From: Alopecurus myosuroides
Taxonomy: Eukaryota > Streptophyta > Magnoliopsida > Poales > Poaceae
Assembly (NCBI GenBank): GCA_028641055.1
Contig: CM054063.1
Span: forward strand, 50,903,827 to 50,967,826
Direction: 5' to 3'
DNA: 64,000 nucleotides
Both the position numbers and the translations under genes were made by a program. Shown in pieces: positions 25,538-37,581 of the stretch. The first letter of the stretch is position 1, and every line of letters begins with the position of its first letter. The notes under the pieces were generated by a model. That model saw nothing but the letters and a program-made list of their open reading frames with translations. It was not told the origin of the DNA and made no database searches.

Positions 25538-25735
25538 TCACCAATTGACCATATATATACAAAGCCATCTCATTAGAGAATGAGTGATGCGTGTAGACGC
25601 AAAGAACATGCAAATACAATAGGACCTGAACAGTTCAGATCTTTTTGATAATGTTTACCACATGCGAAGCATGGTAATAACACTGGTACGCCATATGTGT
25701 TAAGTGCTTACAGACTAGATTATTGACTCTAGTGC

Positions 25736-25746
25736 AAGTGGGAGAC
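25736..25746 (+). promoter_or_regulatory. Polypurine tract of the copia element
   Basis: AAGTGGGAGAC immediately precedes the 3' LTR at 25747. It is the plus-strand priming site. Confidence 0.8.
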
Positions 25747-27399
25747 TGAAGGGAATATGCCCGAGAGGCAATAATAAAATGGTTATTATCTTATTCCTTG
25801 TTTATGATGAATGTTTATTTCTCATGCTAGAATTGTATTAACCGGAAACGTTGATACATGTGTGCTTAATAAACAAACAATGGTTCCTAGTAAAGCCTCT
25901 CTTTTAACTAGCTCGTTGATTAATAGATGATCAAGGTTTCCTGATCATGAACATCGGATGTTATTAATAACGGGGTCATGTCATTAGAAGAATGATGTGA
26001 TGAACATATACCCAAAGAGAATATAGCAATGCGATCAAGTCATTTAGTTTACATTGTTATATCAAACACACGAAGTAACTTATTCCTTATACCATGAGAT
26101 CATGTCAATCACTGATACCGGAAGAGTGCTTTGATGGCATCAAACGTCACACCGTAACAGGGTGACTATAAAGGTGTCATTGAGTATTCGGAAAGTATTA
26201 GTTGAGGATCATGGATCAAGAGTGGGATTTGTCCATCCAAATGACGGAGAGATATACTCTGGGCCCTCTCGGTGATATCACATCGAAACCGCTTGCAAGC
26301 ACGTGATATGATCACAAGGATGTTATATCACGGGAACGAGAAAAGAGTACTTGTCGGTAACGAGATTGAACAAGGTATGGTTGATACCAATGATCGAATC
26401 TCGGACAAGTAAAATATCGCGAGACAAAGGGAATAGTTCACGGCGTTGTTGGTTCACACGATCACGAGAGTCATCGTTGAATATATAGGAGTCATCACGG
26501 ATCTCCAGATCCCGCTGTTGATTATTGATCGGAGAGGAGTCTCGATCATGTCTATCTTATTCGCGAACCGTAGGGTGACACACTTAAGGTTCGATGACGC
26601 ATTTGAGAGGATACTGAATATCGAAGAATATTTTGGACAGCACCGAAATTGTTTCGGGGAAAATTGAAATAGTTCAAGGGGTTTTTCGTCGAATGGTTGT
26701 TAATAGAATTAACAAATGATTCGAGATGCTATATGCAAAAGTTTGTTAATAGAATTAACAAATTCTGAAATAAAGAAATAAAAAGGTTTTATTTATTTAT
26801 TAAAAGAAAACCTTTGGATTTTCCAAGTGGGAAATAATGGGGAAATGAGTGGGTGTGAGTGGAGTGTCCACTCACATGATGAGGGAAGAGGTGGGGGCAC
26901 CCCCATGGGCTGGCCGCACCCCCCTTGGGCTGCCTCCCCCCTCTCCTATAAAAGGAGGGTGAGAGCTCTCCCTCCTCCACACACTTGGCCACTTCCCTTT
27001 CCCTCCACCCGCTGCTCCATTTCATGGTCTCCGGCTTGGCGAAGCCCTGACCGTGGGATTCTTCACCACCACCACGTCGTCGTGCTGCTGGAGTTCCGAG
27101 GGATCCTCTACTTCCGCGCCCCGCTGGAACGAGGGAACGGAGGTCGTCATCAACCGTACGTGTGACCGATCACGGATGCACCGCCGGATTGCGGTGCCAT
27201 CTTCTCGCTATCGGGATCGGTGTGAGTACGACTACGCCAACAAAGAGATTTGATCTCGTACCACTTTGAGTCTTCGAGGGTATGTGTTCTCCTTAACCCT
27301 CTTGTTGCCCGTTGCACTTCGTCTCCTAGATTAGATCTTGTCCTTTCGGGTATCTCTCGCGTAGGAAAATTTTTGTTTTCTATGCTACGTTCCCCTTCA
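25747..27399 (+). repeat. 3' LTR of the copia element
   Basis: 1653 bp, same ends as the 5' LTR, followed by TSD TTTCT at 27400-27404. Confidence 0.92.
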
Positions 27400-28893
27400 T
27401 TTCTTCCGTTTTCCAGATGTTTTCACAGACTAACCTATTAACGAGATGCCCCAGGCCAGTTGTTGTTTTCTGTTGTTTTTCTATTTCATAAAACTTCTTA
27501 AAGAAATATTCTCGAAAAGGGATGAAAAATCCACGGAGATCATTTTTTACCCGGAATGAAGACAGAGGGGATCTAGGGTGCCACCAGGAGGGCACCAGGC
27601 GCGACCCCCTAGGCCGCGCCTGGTGGGCCCCTGGGGACCTGGCCACCTCCTCTCGTCCCCTCTTCGCCCATATATTGCCTTCAACCCAAAAAACGTCGGG
27701 GACGGTTTATTTTCCATGAAACATACAGAGAGGCTTCGTCGCATCGAAAGTCCAATCTAGGGCTTTGGAATCTTGCTCCGACCCCCTGCCGGAGAGGGGG
27801 GTCGTCACCGGAGGCCTCTACATTGCCATGATCGCCTCCGGACATATGCGTGAGTAGTTCATCTCGGGACTATGGGTCCATAGCAGTAGCTAGATGGTTG
27901 TTCTCTCCCCTATCCCTCCATTTTTAGGGTCTCGTGAGCTACCTCACATGATCGAGACCACCGTTATGTAATTGTGCATGTTATGTTTGCTGGGATTTAA
28001 TGAACCATGAGATTATGATTATTTTGTTCATTTCAATGTTAGATACTTCACTTATATTTGTAGAGCTTTTTAAATATTATCTTGCAATGATCTCTGGTGT
28101 TTATGATTACCTTGGCCCCTTAGTTGTTTTCACCTCAAAGAGAGGGTTTATATGCTAGATAGTGGGTCCATGCCTCCTTGTTGCCTGCACTTGAGTGATA
28201 GAAAATGCAGGGGAGGATGTCCTGGTGCCACTACGAAGAAAATAGAGGTTCTCTTTTCTACGGATAAGAACCACTTCTTACATTACATATTGATCTTAAT
28301 GCATTTGTCTGCTGCACACACAACAATCACTTTGTTGCTGCAACTTAATACCAAAGGATTTTCTGGATAGCTTTCTTGAGGTGGACTTTTAGATATGGAT
28401 GCATGCTGGATAGAGGTCCATATTCCTTGACGTAATGCCTACAATGTTAGAACCGGTGAAATTTATCTCGTCATAATTGTATTGTTATAATTTAATGATT
28501 TATCAATTGCCTAGCTGTAATTTGTTCACCTAGTATGTTTGTTTTCTTTGGAGAGACACCACTAGGGAACCTATGTCCCCCGGTCCTATTTTCCACATAT
28601 TGCAAACCTTGTTTTAAGCACTTTTAATCAATGTTTCCTCACTGTTCCGTTTTTAGTTTTATTGTTTTCCAAGACTCTATGCGTATAATTCTCCTATTTT
28701 CATCAAGACCGGAAGATTGACAACCTTACGGAAAGTTGGGGCAAGAGAGAGTTTGTGCTTGTGTGCAGGTTCCACGCTTCGTCAACTACACACCAGTACT
28801 TTTCTTGCGCCGATGATATAAGTAACCTTCTTCAAGACTATGAAGTCCTACTGTTTCGAGAAACTCTAGTTCCATACTAAGGGAAAATTAACA

Positions 28894-29578
28894 CTAGACT
28901 ATATCATACATTCCGCTTGGGGTCTCCAAACGAGCGTGTGATCACGTCAACATCAACCACCGCCATTATTTTTCAGGCTCATAGGCGCCGACACCGCAAG
29001 ACCACTCCCAACAGGAACGGAAGCAACAAAGAGGGAAACCAGCGCACCACTAAAGGCCATCATGGCCAAGGCGATCGAATGCATTGTCGGCACTATCTGG
29101 ATCCATCTAGCCCGGATCGGATTCACAAGATCCAGATAATTGCAAAGAGATCCGGGACAATGCGATCCTAACCACCAAACCTCCATCCGGCCACTCCGTC
29201 ACGCCTCAAGAGTCGGCCATCGGCCGTGCCGCCCCGTGCCAGCCACCTGCGCCCACCGCGTCCGTGATTCACTATCAAGGGGCACATCCCCTACCCACCG
29301 TCTACGACGGGATGGGCGCCGCCACCACCGCAGGAGTCGGCAGCAGCAACGGCAGGGGCCAAGGACGGCGGCGGCTTCTAGGGTTTGAGGGGAGGGGGCC
29401 TATGGAGCCGCAAGAGAGGGGAACGACCCGGGAGGGAAAAGGGGGGCTCGGAGGACGGTTGACGATTGGTTGTATTTTCAGGATGCATATATACATAGAT
29501 AGATCATCAAAAAGGCAAATATGTTAAACCATTGCATGTAGAAGCTAGTTCATTTCATTTTAGTTCTTAAGATGTTCT
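28894..29578. other. Duplicated GC-rich unclassified stretch
   Basis: Copy of 11186-11870 with almost no differences. No recognised gene. Confidence 0.4.
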
Positions 29579-30693
29579 AGTTCAGTTGGGACTTTGGCGT
29601 GTATGCATGAAAGGCACAAGGAATGTGTTGAATGTGATTGCAAAACTGATCGGTGTTCGTGTGTACCTTGTGCAACAGAGGAACATATCTGGTTAGGAGC
29701 TAGGGGGGACAAGCAGAGGCCTTGGGCCCCTATGAGATGCACAATACACATAAACACTGCTTTATATATCAAGGGGATATGCTAAGGATTTTTGCTCCTC
29801 TTTGTGAAACATCTTCCCTGCACGTCTTAAGTGCATGGGTCAACTTTATATCAGAGTTATGTGTATGCACATCGGTATGATACAATATATGATCAGATTT
29901 TCCTATAGAATTTGAAGAGTATAGTGATAAAACTATAGCTTGAAATCCATTTCGGTACCTGGGTGCATATGCGCCCGGTATTTAAAAACCAAAATTTAGA
30001 ATGTCAAAAAATTCCGAAACAAAATTTCGGGAATACATATTTACATTCTATGTGTTCACAAAGTTAGCACCTAGCTAGCTAAAGGAAATTTATCAGAACT
30101 CAATCAACGGTTAGACTGATCATCCATGCAATTGATGGATGGTCATTGGTTTCCTTGTGCAATAGTCAGAGAAAAACCTTTCGGCGAAATTTTGGACTAA
30201 ATTCTGAATTGAGCGATTTACGGTAGGGAGCAAAGCCAAAACATTGCAACTTCGGTTGAATATCCAACCACATTTGGAAACGTCGGCCTTGATGAATCAA
30301 CATATAACAATATAGAATTACTCACCACATTGTTGGACCTACCTTGGAATGCACGGGAAATATAATCATGGTTTTGCCGCCTGTGGTGGGATGCACCAGA
30401 ATCATTTGGTCTCCCACTCTCGGTAATCGGGAGCAAAAGAGTGTGGTGCCTTAGAAACTGCATACACTAAATATGATAGGCTATGTGTCGATATTTTTAT
30501 ATTTTTTTATCTATATGCGTTGATATCGAAGTCACCAGCAATCACATGACTTTATCGCTGAGTATATGTGTTATTTATTACTTCTTACTTTGTGTTTAGT
30601 TCAAATCGTACGGTTGCCGCTACCAAAGAGAGAAAAAGGAAATATTTGGTGGTACACTTTGTTGTTCCAACCTCGATGTGGGCAACCACTTCC
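29579..30693 (+). repeat. Module X copy 1' (upstream part, continues past the duplication border)
   Basis: This is the duplicate of 11871-12756 but continues with CACTAAATATGATAGGC into the block TACGGTTGCCGCTACC near 30609 and the promoter-proximal CTTCCTCGCTATC, where a LINE interrupts it. It shows what module copy 1 lost at the duplication junction. The Cys-rich frame recurs at about 29594-29785. Confidence 0.6.
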
Positions 30694-30703
30694 TCGCTAT
30701 CTT

Positions 30704-33058
30704 TTTTTTTGATAAAGGGAGTTTTATTACTTAAGAAGTTTAAGCATTACACCCGGCATCTGCATAGCAAATATGCACGCAGTCGGAACCAATCCAGCTA
30801 AATTATAAAATGTAATAAAAAGGCGCAATACATATGATAATCATAAATTGCAAAGGCGCCTATGTAGATGGAGGGCCGAGACGCAAATTATTCTGCCATC
30901 CATGTTGGGATAAAACTTCCCTCGCAGTATCCTCCAGTCTTGTACACACCTCCATAAAGAGGTCGCGATGATCCACACGTTGCAATTGCAACCATGAACA
31001 GAGCGTAGTCATAATCCTATAGATAACCTGCATAAGAGTAGAATTTTTATCATTAAAAAGTTTGTCATTTCTACACAGCCATAACGACCATATAACAACC
31101 ATCGCTCCCACCTTGATAAGTCATTTAAACCTAAGATCCACACCAGTCAGCCAATTGCCAAAAATATTATCGATACTTCTTGGTGGGAATAAGGTAGAAC
31201 CTATTTGGATGATTGAATATATAGAACTAGCAAATCTACATTCGAAGAACAAGTGTTTAATCGTCTCGTCATTATGACAAAATGCACACTTCTTACTTCC
31301 ATGCCTATTGCGTTTCACAAGGTTATCTTTGGTGAGAATCACACCGTGACGAACATACCACACAAAGACTTTGTTCTTTAATGGAATCTTCATCGACCAA
31401 TTTTTCTTATTATTATCGACTGGCACATCTGCCTGGATTAACGCTTTGTACATAGAGTCCACCAAGAATTTTCCATTGTCGTGTAAATTCCAACGAAACT
31501 CATCGGTTCACTGTGTCAAAGTGACCAGCACTAAACGTTGTAGCAACTCATTCCAAGAAGCTAAATGAGGACCAACAAGATCTCTCATGAATGTCACGTT
31601 TGGTGGGTAAAATTCCAACACCTCGCGAGAGTGTCGCTTTTGTGACGTCTAGGGACTATATTCTACAAGGTCGGGTATTGTTCATGGAGTGTAGCGGTAC
31701 CAAGCCATCTATCTTCCCAGAATCTAATTTCCGAACCACCCTTAATTGAGAAAGCACCAAATGGAAAGGATTTCTTTGTCCCCATCAAGCCAGCCCAAAA
31801 GTGCGAGTCGCTTGGTTTCCAAGAGACATGTGATGCTGCACTTGAGCCAATATACTTTCTCCGTAGGAGAGTTTGCCATACCCCTTCTTCGGTAAGAAGG
31901 CTAAACAGCCATTTACCTAGTAGGGCTATGTTCTTGACCTCCAAGTCATGAATTCCTAGACAACCTTGATCTTTTGGTCGGCCAGACTACATCCCATTTA
32001 GTCAGTCGATATTTCTTTTTATCATCGCCCCCTTGCCAAAAGAATTTAGATCGAAAGTAATCCAGACGATGCAAGACCCCTTTTGATAATTGGAAGAACG
32101 AAATCATATACAGTACCATGTTACTTAGTACCGAATTTATGAGGGCCAATCAAACCCCCAAGGACATTAACATTCCTTTCCAGCTGCTCAATCTTTTTTG
32201 TAATCTTTGCTCGACATATTTCTATTGAGCAATCGTTAGCCTCCGGTAATGAATCGGAATGCCTAGATAACTGATTGGAAACTGACGCTGACCGCATCCA
32301 AATATCTCAGCATATGAGTCGGCATCTTCCTTCGCCTCAGCAAAACAAAACAATTTAATCTTATGGCAATTAATCTTTAGACCTGAAAGTTGCTCGAAAG
32401 CTGATAATATTAATTTCAGACTTCTGACCTTTTCCAAGTCATGTTCCATAAACAGAATCGTGTCATAGGCATATGGAAGAATAGATAGTCCATCATCTAC
32501 AAGGTGCGGAACTACACCTTCAATTGACCATCTAGTTTCGCACGCTCTATGATTATGGCTAACATATCAACAACTATATTGAATAATATAGGTGATAATG
32601 GGTCGCCTTGTCTTAATCCTTTTTTCATTTGGAAGTACCGTCCAACTTCATCATTGATTTTGATAGCCACACCTCCACTGGAGACAATATTATGAATCAT
32701 AGGACGCCACTCATCACAAAATTCTTTCATTTTGAGCGCTTGCTGAAAGAAAGACCACTTGACGTTATCATAAGCTTTTTTTAAGTCTATTTTTAATATT
32801 ACACAATTAAGCTTTTTCCGATGTAACTCATGAACTGTCTCATGCAGAATCACAACCCCATCTAGAATGATGCGAACTTTCATAAAGGTTATCTGAGTCG
32901 GACGCACAACATGATCAACCACCGTATTAAGCCTAATAGTAACAGTTTTTAGTGAAAATTTTGAAGCCGACGTTAAGAAGACAGATAGGTCTATATTGTT
33001 GGATCCTCTCTGCCTCATTAACCTTTGGCAACAAAATTATCTCACCAAAATTTAGGCA
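30704..33058 (-). mobile_element. 5'-truncated L1-type LINE, degenerate
   Basis: The insertion is bounded by the TSD TCGCTATCTT (30694-30703 and 33059-33068), with an A tail seen as a T run at 30702-30710. On the minus strand, frames in order give a reverse transcriptase fragment (about 33018-32512, containing DLKKAYDNVKW and KKGLRQGDPLSPILF), an RT thumb/connection region (about 32449-32222, SYLGIPIHYRRL), a WQGGDDKKKYRL segment (32149-31946), a WEDRWLG segment (31944-31663), and a zf-RVT-type region (31465-31121, KKCAFCHNDETIKHLFFEC). The last segment is WSLWLCRNDKLF (31111-30860). Between 32512 and 32449 the catalytic motif reads YAYD where YADD is expected, and the frame shifts, so the enzyme is dead. 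ORF1 and the endonuclease are missing. Confidence 0.9.
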
Positions 33059-33068
33059 TCGCTATCTT

Positions 33069-33430
33069 ATAGTAACAAGTAGCTCTTGTAATGCATTAAC
33101 TACCAGCTGGTGTAAAAGTTTTCCATGTTGGTGCAGTGTGGCCCTATATATACAGTACTTGCAGGCATACTAGAACAAGTTACTGCGTGAAGGATATCAA
33201 CCGGTAAAGCAGAGATGAAAAAAATATCAGTGCATAGTGTGGGCATGGGAGGTACCGTGAAGTTTTGGCCACATAGAAGAGATACATCACTCATACGAAA
33301 TTACGACTTGGTGCTCCGATCACGTCTTAGACTTGGCGTTGTGTTCCCAGCGGTTAGCTTGTTTGGCTTCCATCCGAAACGTGTACCTTTTTCGCTTCAA
33401 AGGTGGTTGTGTAGGTGAGAAGATGTAGAG
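33069..33430 (+). promoter_or_regulatory. Module X promoter and start region, copy 1'
   Basis: This is the continuation of module copy 1' beyond the LINE. It has AACAAGTAGCTCTTGTAATG, a TATA box TATATATA (33145-33152) and ATGGGAGGTACC (ATG at 33245), about 93 bp downstream of the TATA box. The same order is found at 34525-34770, 36500-36990 and 40634-41395. Here one base is missing after ATGGGAGGTACC relative to copy 4, which changes the frame. Product unknown. Confidence 0.5.
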
Positions 33431-35026
33431 AGCCGCACTGAAATGTGCTGAGCGTGATTGCAAAACTGATCGGTGTTTGTGTGTACCTTGTGCAACAGAG
33501 GAACATATCTGGTTAGGAGCTAGGGGGCTAGCAGAGGCCTTGGCCCCCTATGAAATGCACAAGACACTTAAACACCGCTTTATATATCAAGGGGTCATGC
33601 TAAGGATTTTTTCTCCTCTTTGTGAAACATCTTCCCGGCACGTCTTAAGTGCATGGGTCAATTTTATACCAGAGTTATGTGTATGCACATAGGTGTGATA
33701 CAATATATGATCAGATTTCCCTATAGAATTTGAAGAGTATAGTGATAGTACTATAGCTTGAAATCCATTTTGGTACCATGGGTTCTTATGCACTCAGTAT
33801 TTAAAAACCAAAATTTAGAATGTCGAAAAATTCCGAAACAAAATTTCGCGAATACATATTTACATTCCATGTGTTCACAAGGTTAGCACCTATCTAGCTA
33901 AAGGAAATTTATTAGAATTCAATCAACGGTTAGATTGATCATCCATGCAATTGATGGATGGTTGTTGGTTTCCTTGTGCAATAGTGAGACAAAAACCTTT
34001 CGGCGGAATTTTGGACTAAATTCTGAATTTAAAGATTTCCAGTCGGGAGCGAAGCCGAAACATTGCAACTTCGGCTGAATATCCGACCACATTTGGAAAC
34101 GTCGGCCGTGATGATTCTACATATAACAATCTAGAATTGCTCATCACACTGTTGGACCTACCTTGGAAATGCACGGGTAGTATGATCATGATTTTTCCAC
34201 GTGTGGCGGGATGCACCAAAATCATATGGTCTCCCACTCTCGGTAATTGGTAGCAAAAGAGTGTGGTGCCTTAGAAACTGCATACACTAAATATGACGGG
34301 CATTGTGTCAATATTTTATTTTCTTTTTTATCCGTATGTGTTGATATCTAAGTCGCCATCAATCACATGACTTTATCGTTGAGTATATGTGTTATTTATT
34401 ACTTCTTACTTTGTGTATAGTTCAAATCGTACGGTTGCCGCTACCAAAGAGAGAAAGAGGAAACATTTGGTGGTACACTTTGTTGTTCCAACCTCAATGT
34501 GGACAACCACTTCCTCGCTATCTTATAGTAACAAGTAGCTCTTGTAATGCATTAACTACCAGCTGGTGTAAAAGTTTTCCATGTTGGTATTGTGTGGCCC
34601 TATATATATAGTACTTGTAGGCATACTAGAACAAGTTACCGCGTGAAGGATATCAACCGGTAAAGGAGAGATGAAAACAAGAGCAGTGCATAGTGTGGGC
34701 ATGGGAGATACCGGTGAAGTTTTGGCCACCTAGAAGAGATACATCACCCATGGAAAATTGCGACTTGGCGCTCATGTGCACCAAAGGGGACGATAAGCTT
34801 TGTGTCCGTGTGCATTCATATTACATTAAACGGAAAATCTTTACTGCCAAGCATACATGCAAGTGGTTGATATGAGTGATGACTCTCGTTCATTCAACTT
34901 ATGGAGGACGATTGTTTGCACTATGTGGATGTATATACATAGGAAGCATGTCACAAGAAGCAAATGTGTCATGTATATCATTGCCTCAAGGAATCTAGTT
35001 TAATTTAGTGCAGTTCTGAAAAAAAA
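33431..35026 (+). repeat. Module X copy 2 (uninterrupted upstream and promoter blocks)
   Basis: The order of blocks is the Cys-rich frame (about 33450-33530), the upstream block (33920-34450), a TATA run (34601-34610) and ATGGGAGATACC (ATG 34701). A LCVRVHSYYIKRK-like frame near 34798-34870 follows. The frame from ATG 34701 hits a stop (TAG) after ten codons (MGDTGEVLAT). This copy gives the best view of the intact promoter because it carries no insertion. Whether the module encodes protein is unknown. Confidence 0.55.
34601..34610 (+). promoter_or_regulatory. Putative TATA box of module X copy 2
   Basis: TATATATATA, about 90 bp upstream of the shared ATGGGA. Positionally conserved TATA motifs occur at 33145 (copy 1'), 36876 (copy 3) and 41223 (copy 4). 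Confidence 0.45.
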
Positions 35027-37581
35027 AACTAGTTCATTTTGGACTTGAGCAAAGCGCGTGTGTAGACGTGGGAGACACCGGGATGGTGTTGGATGTTTAT
35101 AGCAAATTTTCGGCTCAGTGGATCTCGGTGATGCTCAAACACGCACACGAGAACATGGATTGAACGCAAAAATTCAGTTTGGCTCCCGAGCTCATATGCT
35201 CCTAGTATAGTAAAAAAAAATCTAAAATAAATAGTAAAATGTTTGAAAAAAAATCTGAACAAAATTGTTGATGAACATATACAAGTATTATACAGAAGTG
35301 CTAAACTTCATGGTGAAATAATATATGTACTGCTGTGCAAAAAAAGATAAATCAGTGGCCCAAATGAGAGTCAAAAAATAACTTTTTACAGCACTGATTT
35401 TGTCCTTTTTGTGCAGAGTATCACACATGCCATTTGACCAAGAAATTTTACAACAACAACAACAAAACGTTTCCCCTTAAACACTGTGTAATAATTCACA
35501 ACAAAATATTTGCAAGGTGTACGAAGGCGGAATCCATGCCCTCAGAGTAAAGTGGCTTTTGTTGCTTCATGAGCTAAGATACACATTGCATATATTTCAG
35601 TATTATTCATTGTATTTGAGATTTTCCCGCGGATGGGAGGTGGTAACCATGAAATCGTGCCTCGTAACCCAAACAGTGGTGGCAACCGATACATGAAGTT
35701 AACAAACACAAAGTGATGTTTCTCTCATACATCACCTAGTGTCTTTCACTGAAAAAAGCAACTTTCCGTCGTTGCCGCGAAGAACACCTTGCCACAAATA
35801 TCATGTACCACAAAAAACAAACCCACACCAACTTGACCCTATGTTATTTCCCCTACTGATTAATATTTAGCACATATCCATGGTTAGATTGATCGTCACT
35901 GCAATTGATAGGTGGTTGTTGGTCTCCAGGTGCATTATTCGGGGGAATTCAGCGAAAGTTGGACTAAATTCTAAAATTAAAGATTTTTGCTAGGAAGCGA
36001 AACTGATACACATCAATCTTGTTTGAATATCTGATCAGATTTGGTTAGACGTGATAATTCTGCATAAAACAACTCCAGCGACCCTCACCACATTGTTGGA
36101 CATTCCCGGCACGGCAGGTATAATCTCGGTTTTGCCATGTGTTGTGGGATTGTGCTAGAATCATATGGTATTAGACTCTCTGTAATTGGGAGAAAAATAG
36201 TGTGGTGCATTAGATATTTCATACACAAAACACAACAGGCTTGGTGTTGTTATCCAGGACACCTTATATATCACATGGCTTTATCGTTGAGTAGATAAAT
36301 GTTTTATTACTTCTTGCTCGTTGTTCGTTTCAATTAGTACGGTTATCCAGTAGCAGAGAAAGAAAGAAGAAATAGTTGGCTGTACAATTTATTGTTCCAG
36401 CACTACTTTAGTAGTTGAGTGTAAATGTTAACGTGGCTCAGTAACTCAATGTTTCCATCCACCTTGATGTGGGCAACAACTTCCTTGCCATAGTATAACA
36501 AGTAGCTCTTGTAATGCATTAACTGTTATAAACGATAGCAAGAAAAAACGACGAAAACAATAGATCTAGCACGACAGGGCACACAAGATTTTTAACATGG
36601 AGAACCTTTCCAACGAGGAAGATAAAAAACCACGGACTCCAGCCAGCAAAACTTCACTATATCGGGTGCAGTTACAAACGCTGGGGATTTACAATTTGCG
36701 ATTTATCCCAAACTGGTGGCTTACATGAGATATATAAAGGGGTAAACCCTAGACAAGGTAGAATTCGTATCCCTTGATGTTCGTATTTTTATCAGCATAA
36801 GTGAATTTGGATCATAGAAAAATAACATTAACTGTCAGGTGGCGCAAAAGTTGCAATGTTGGTGCGGCGTGCCTCTATATAACACTTGCAGCCATGCTAA
36901 TCCGGAGGAAGGTGAAGGTGAGATGAGAAGAAGAGGGGTGTGAGCATGGGAGGCATAGGTAAAGTTTTGACCTCTTTACGAGATATCTCAGTGGTTATAG
37001 TGGAAGACACAATCTAGAAGAAGACACTTAGACCGCCACGTGTTGTAATTAAGTTGAATGAAAATCTTTGGTTGTTGATGGTCTTTTCAGTTTAGTGTTC
37101 CTTCATACTTAGTTGGGCGAAGATGACTACTTTAGGAGATTAGTTAGCTATTGGATCTCACTCATTTTCACTCATAGATGTGTAGATCCGCACCAGGAAT
37201 GTACTAAAAAATGTGCCACCAGAAGCAAGTGCTGACGCTCGAATAGATAGAAAGGTTGATTCATTACTGGTCTGCTTTGCATCAATGCGCCCTTGCAGCA
37301 ACGTTATGCCACCACGGCAGGAGGGTCTGGTCACCATATCTCCCCACCGGGGAGTTTAGTTAACCACGGGAAAGCGGCGACATGTCTCGGATACTGTTTC
37401 TTGCCAACATTTCAGCAAGGTGGAAATATGATTAAGCTAAGCACCAAGGAGGACGTTGGGTTTTGATTTAATCTTACAACACAAGAAGCGTAACCATACA
37501 ACATATTCCACTAGCGTCAGAAAGGAGTTTACACCACCAAAAGTTGCAGAATTCCTAACACCCTCTCACATTTTCAACAGA
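35027..37581 (+). repeat. Module X copy 3
   Basis: It starts with AACTAGTTCATTTTGGACTT, homologous to 39200. It contains an AT-rich segment (35160-35500) resembling a dispersed grass repeat, the block GGTAACCATGAAATCGTGCC (35643) and the upstream block (35880-36400). The promoter block (36500-36990, TATATAA at 36876, ATG 36946 reading MGGIGKVLTSLRD) is interrupted by a 304-bp solo LTR. After the ATG the sequence runs through 37370-37580, which is homologous to 41590-41860. Confidence 0.5.
36524..36827 (+). mobile_element. Small solo LTR (304 bp)
   Basis: It begins TGTTAT and ends ATAACA, a perfect 6-bp inverted terminus, and is flanked by TTAAC on both sides (36519-36523 and 36828-36832). 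The interrupted sequence is intact at the equivalent site of copy 2 (34549-34556). It contains GAGATATATAAAGGGG, a possible LTR TATA box. The family is not recognised. It could also be a TRIM-type LTR. Confidence 0.75.

Larger units (their letters stand above)
20652..25735 (+). pseudogene. Decayed copia gag-pol interior
   Basis: About 5.1 kb. The leader near 21360-21640 is recognisable. A reverse-transcriptase/RNase H-junction-like stretch survives near 24750-24880, where broken frames give LRRYLGIDIYK-like sequence corresponding to the LGI.IY.D motif of copia pol. Stops and frameshifts occur throughout, and no open frame exceeds about 80 codons. Internal direct repeats (22155-22243, 25355-25537 and the two GCCTAGCATGTACAGACATG blocks near 21466 and 21523) and a run of 15 A near 24511 are further signs of decay. 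Confidence 0.7.
18986..27399 (+). mobile_element. Young copia LTR retrotransposon, BARE/Angela/WIS lineage, defective
   Basis: This complete element has two 1653-bp LTRs (18986-20638 and 25747-27399), TSD TTTCT (18981-18985 and 27400-27404), a tRNA-iMet-type primer-binding site at 20640-20651 and a polypurine tract before 25747. The LTR start (TGAAGGGAATATGCCC, GAGAGGCAATAATAAA) and the leader near 21360-21640 (ACCACGTGATGATCGGGTG, GCCTAGCATGTACAGACATG) match the BARE/Angela/WIS lineage as I remember it. The two LTRs differ at only three positions I noticed (near 20003/26764, 20485/27246 and 20580/27341), so it inserted recently. The interior is nonetheless degenerate and encodes no long protein, so movement must have relied on proteins from another element. 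Confidence 0.9.
18900..28893 (+). mobile_element. Duplicated gypsy LTR, split by copia insertion
   Basis: The LTR equivalent to 9612-11185 lies in two pieces, 18900-18985 and 27400-28893, interrupted by the copia element 86 bp after its start. The empty site in copy 1 (near 9690) carries TTTCT once. This copy carries it on both sides of the insertion. Confidence 0.75.
3787..30470. repeat. ~9-kb direct segmental duplication
   Basis: The segment 3787-12756 is repeated from 12756 to about 30470. Corresponding landmarks are offset by 9074 bp up to about 7890 and by 9288 bp after a 214-bp deletion in copy 1. Beyond the copia insertion in copy 2 the offset is 17708 bp. The three offsets reconcile exactly with the indel and with one 8414-bp insertion plus its 5-bp TSD. 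The unit spans part of the solo LTR, the CACTA end, the gypsy 3' region and LTR, the GC-rich block and part of module X. The borders do not coincide with any transposon end. Confidence 0.9.
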
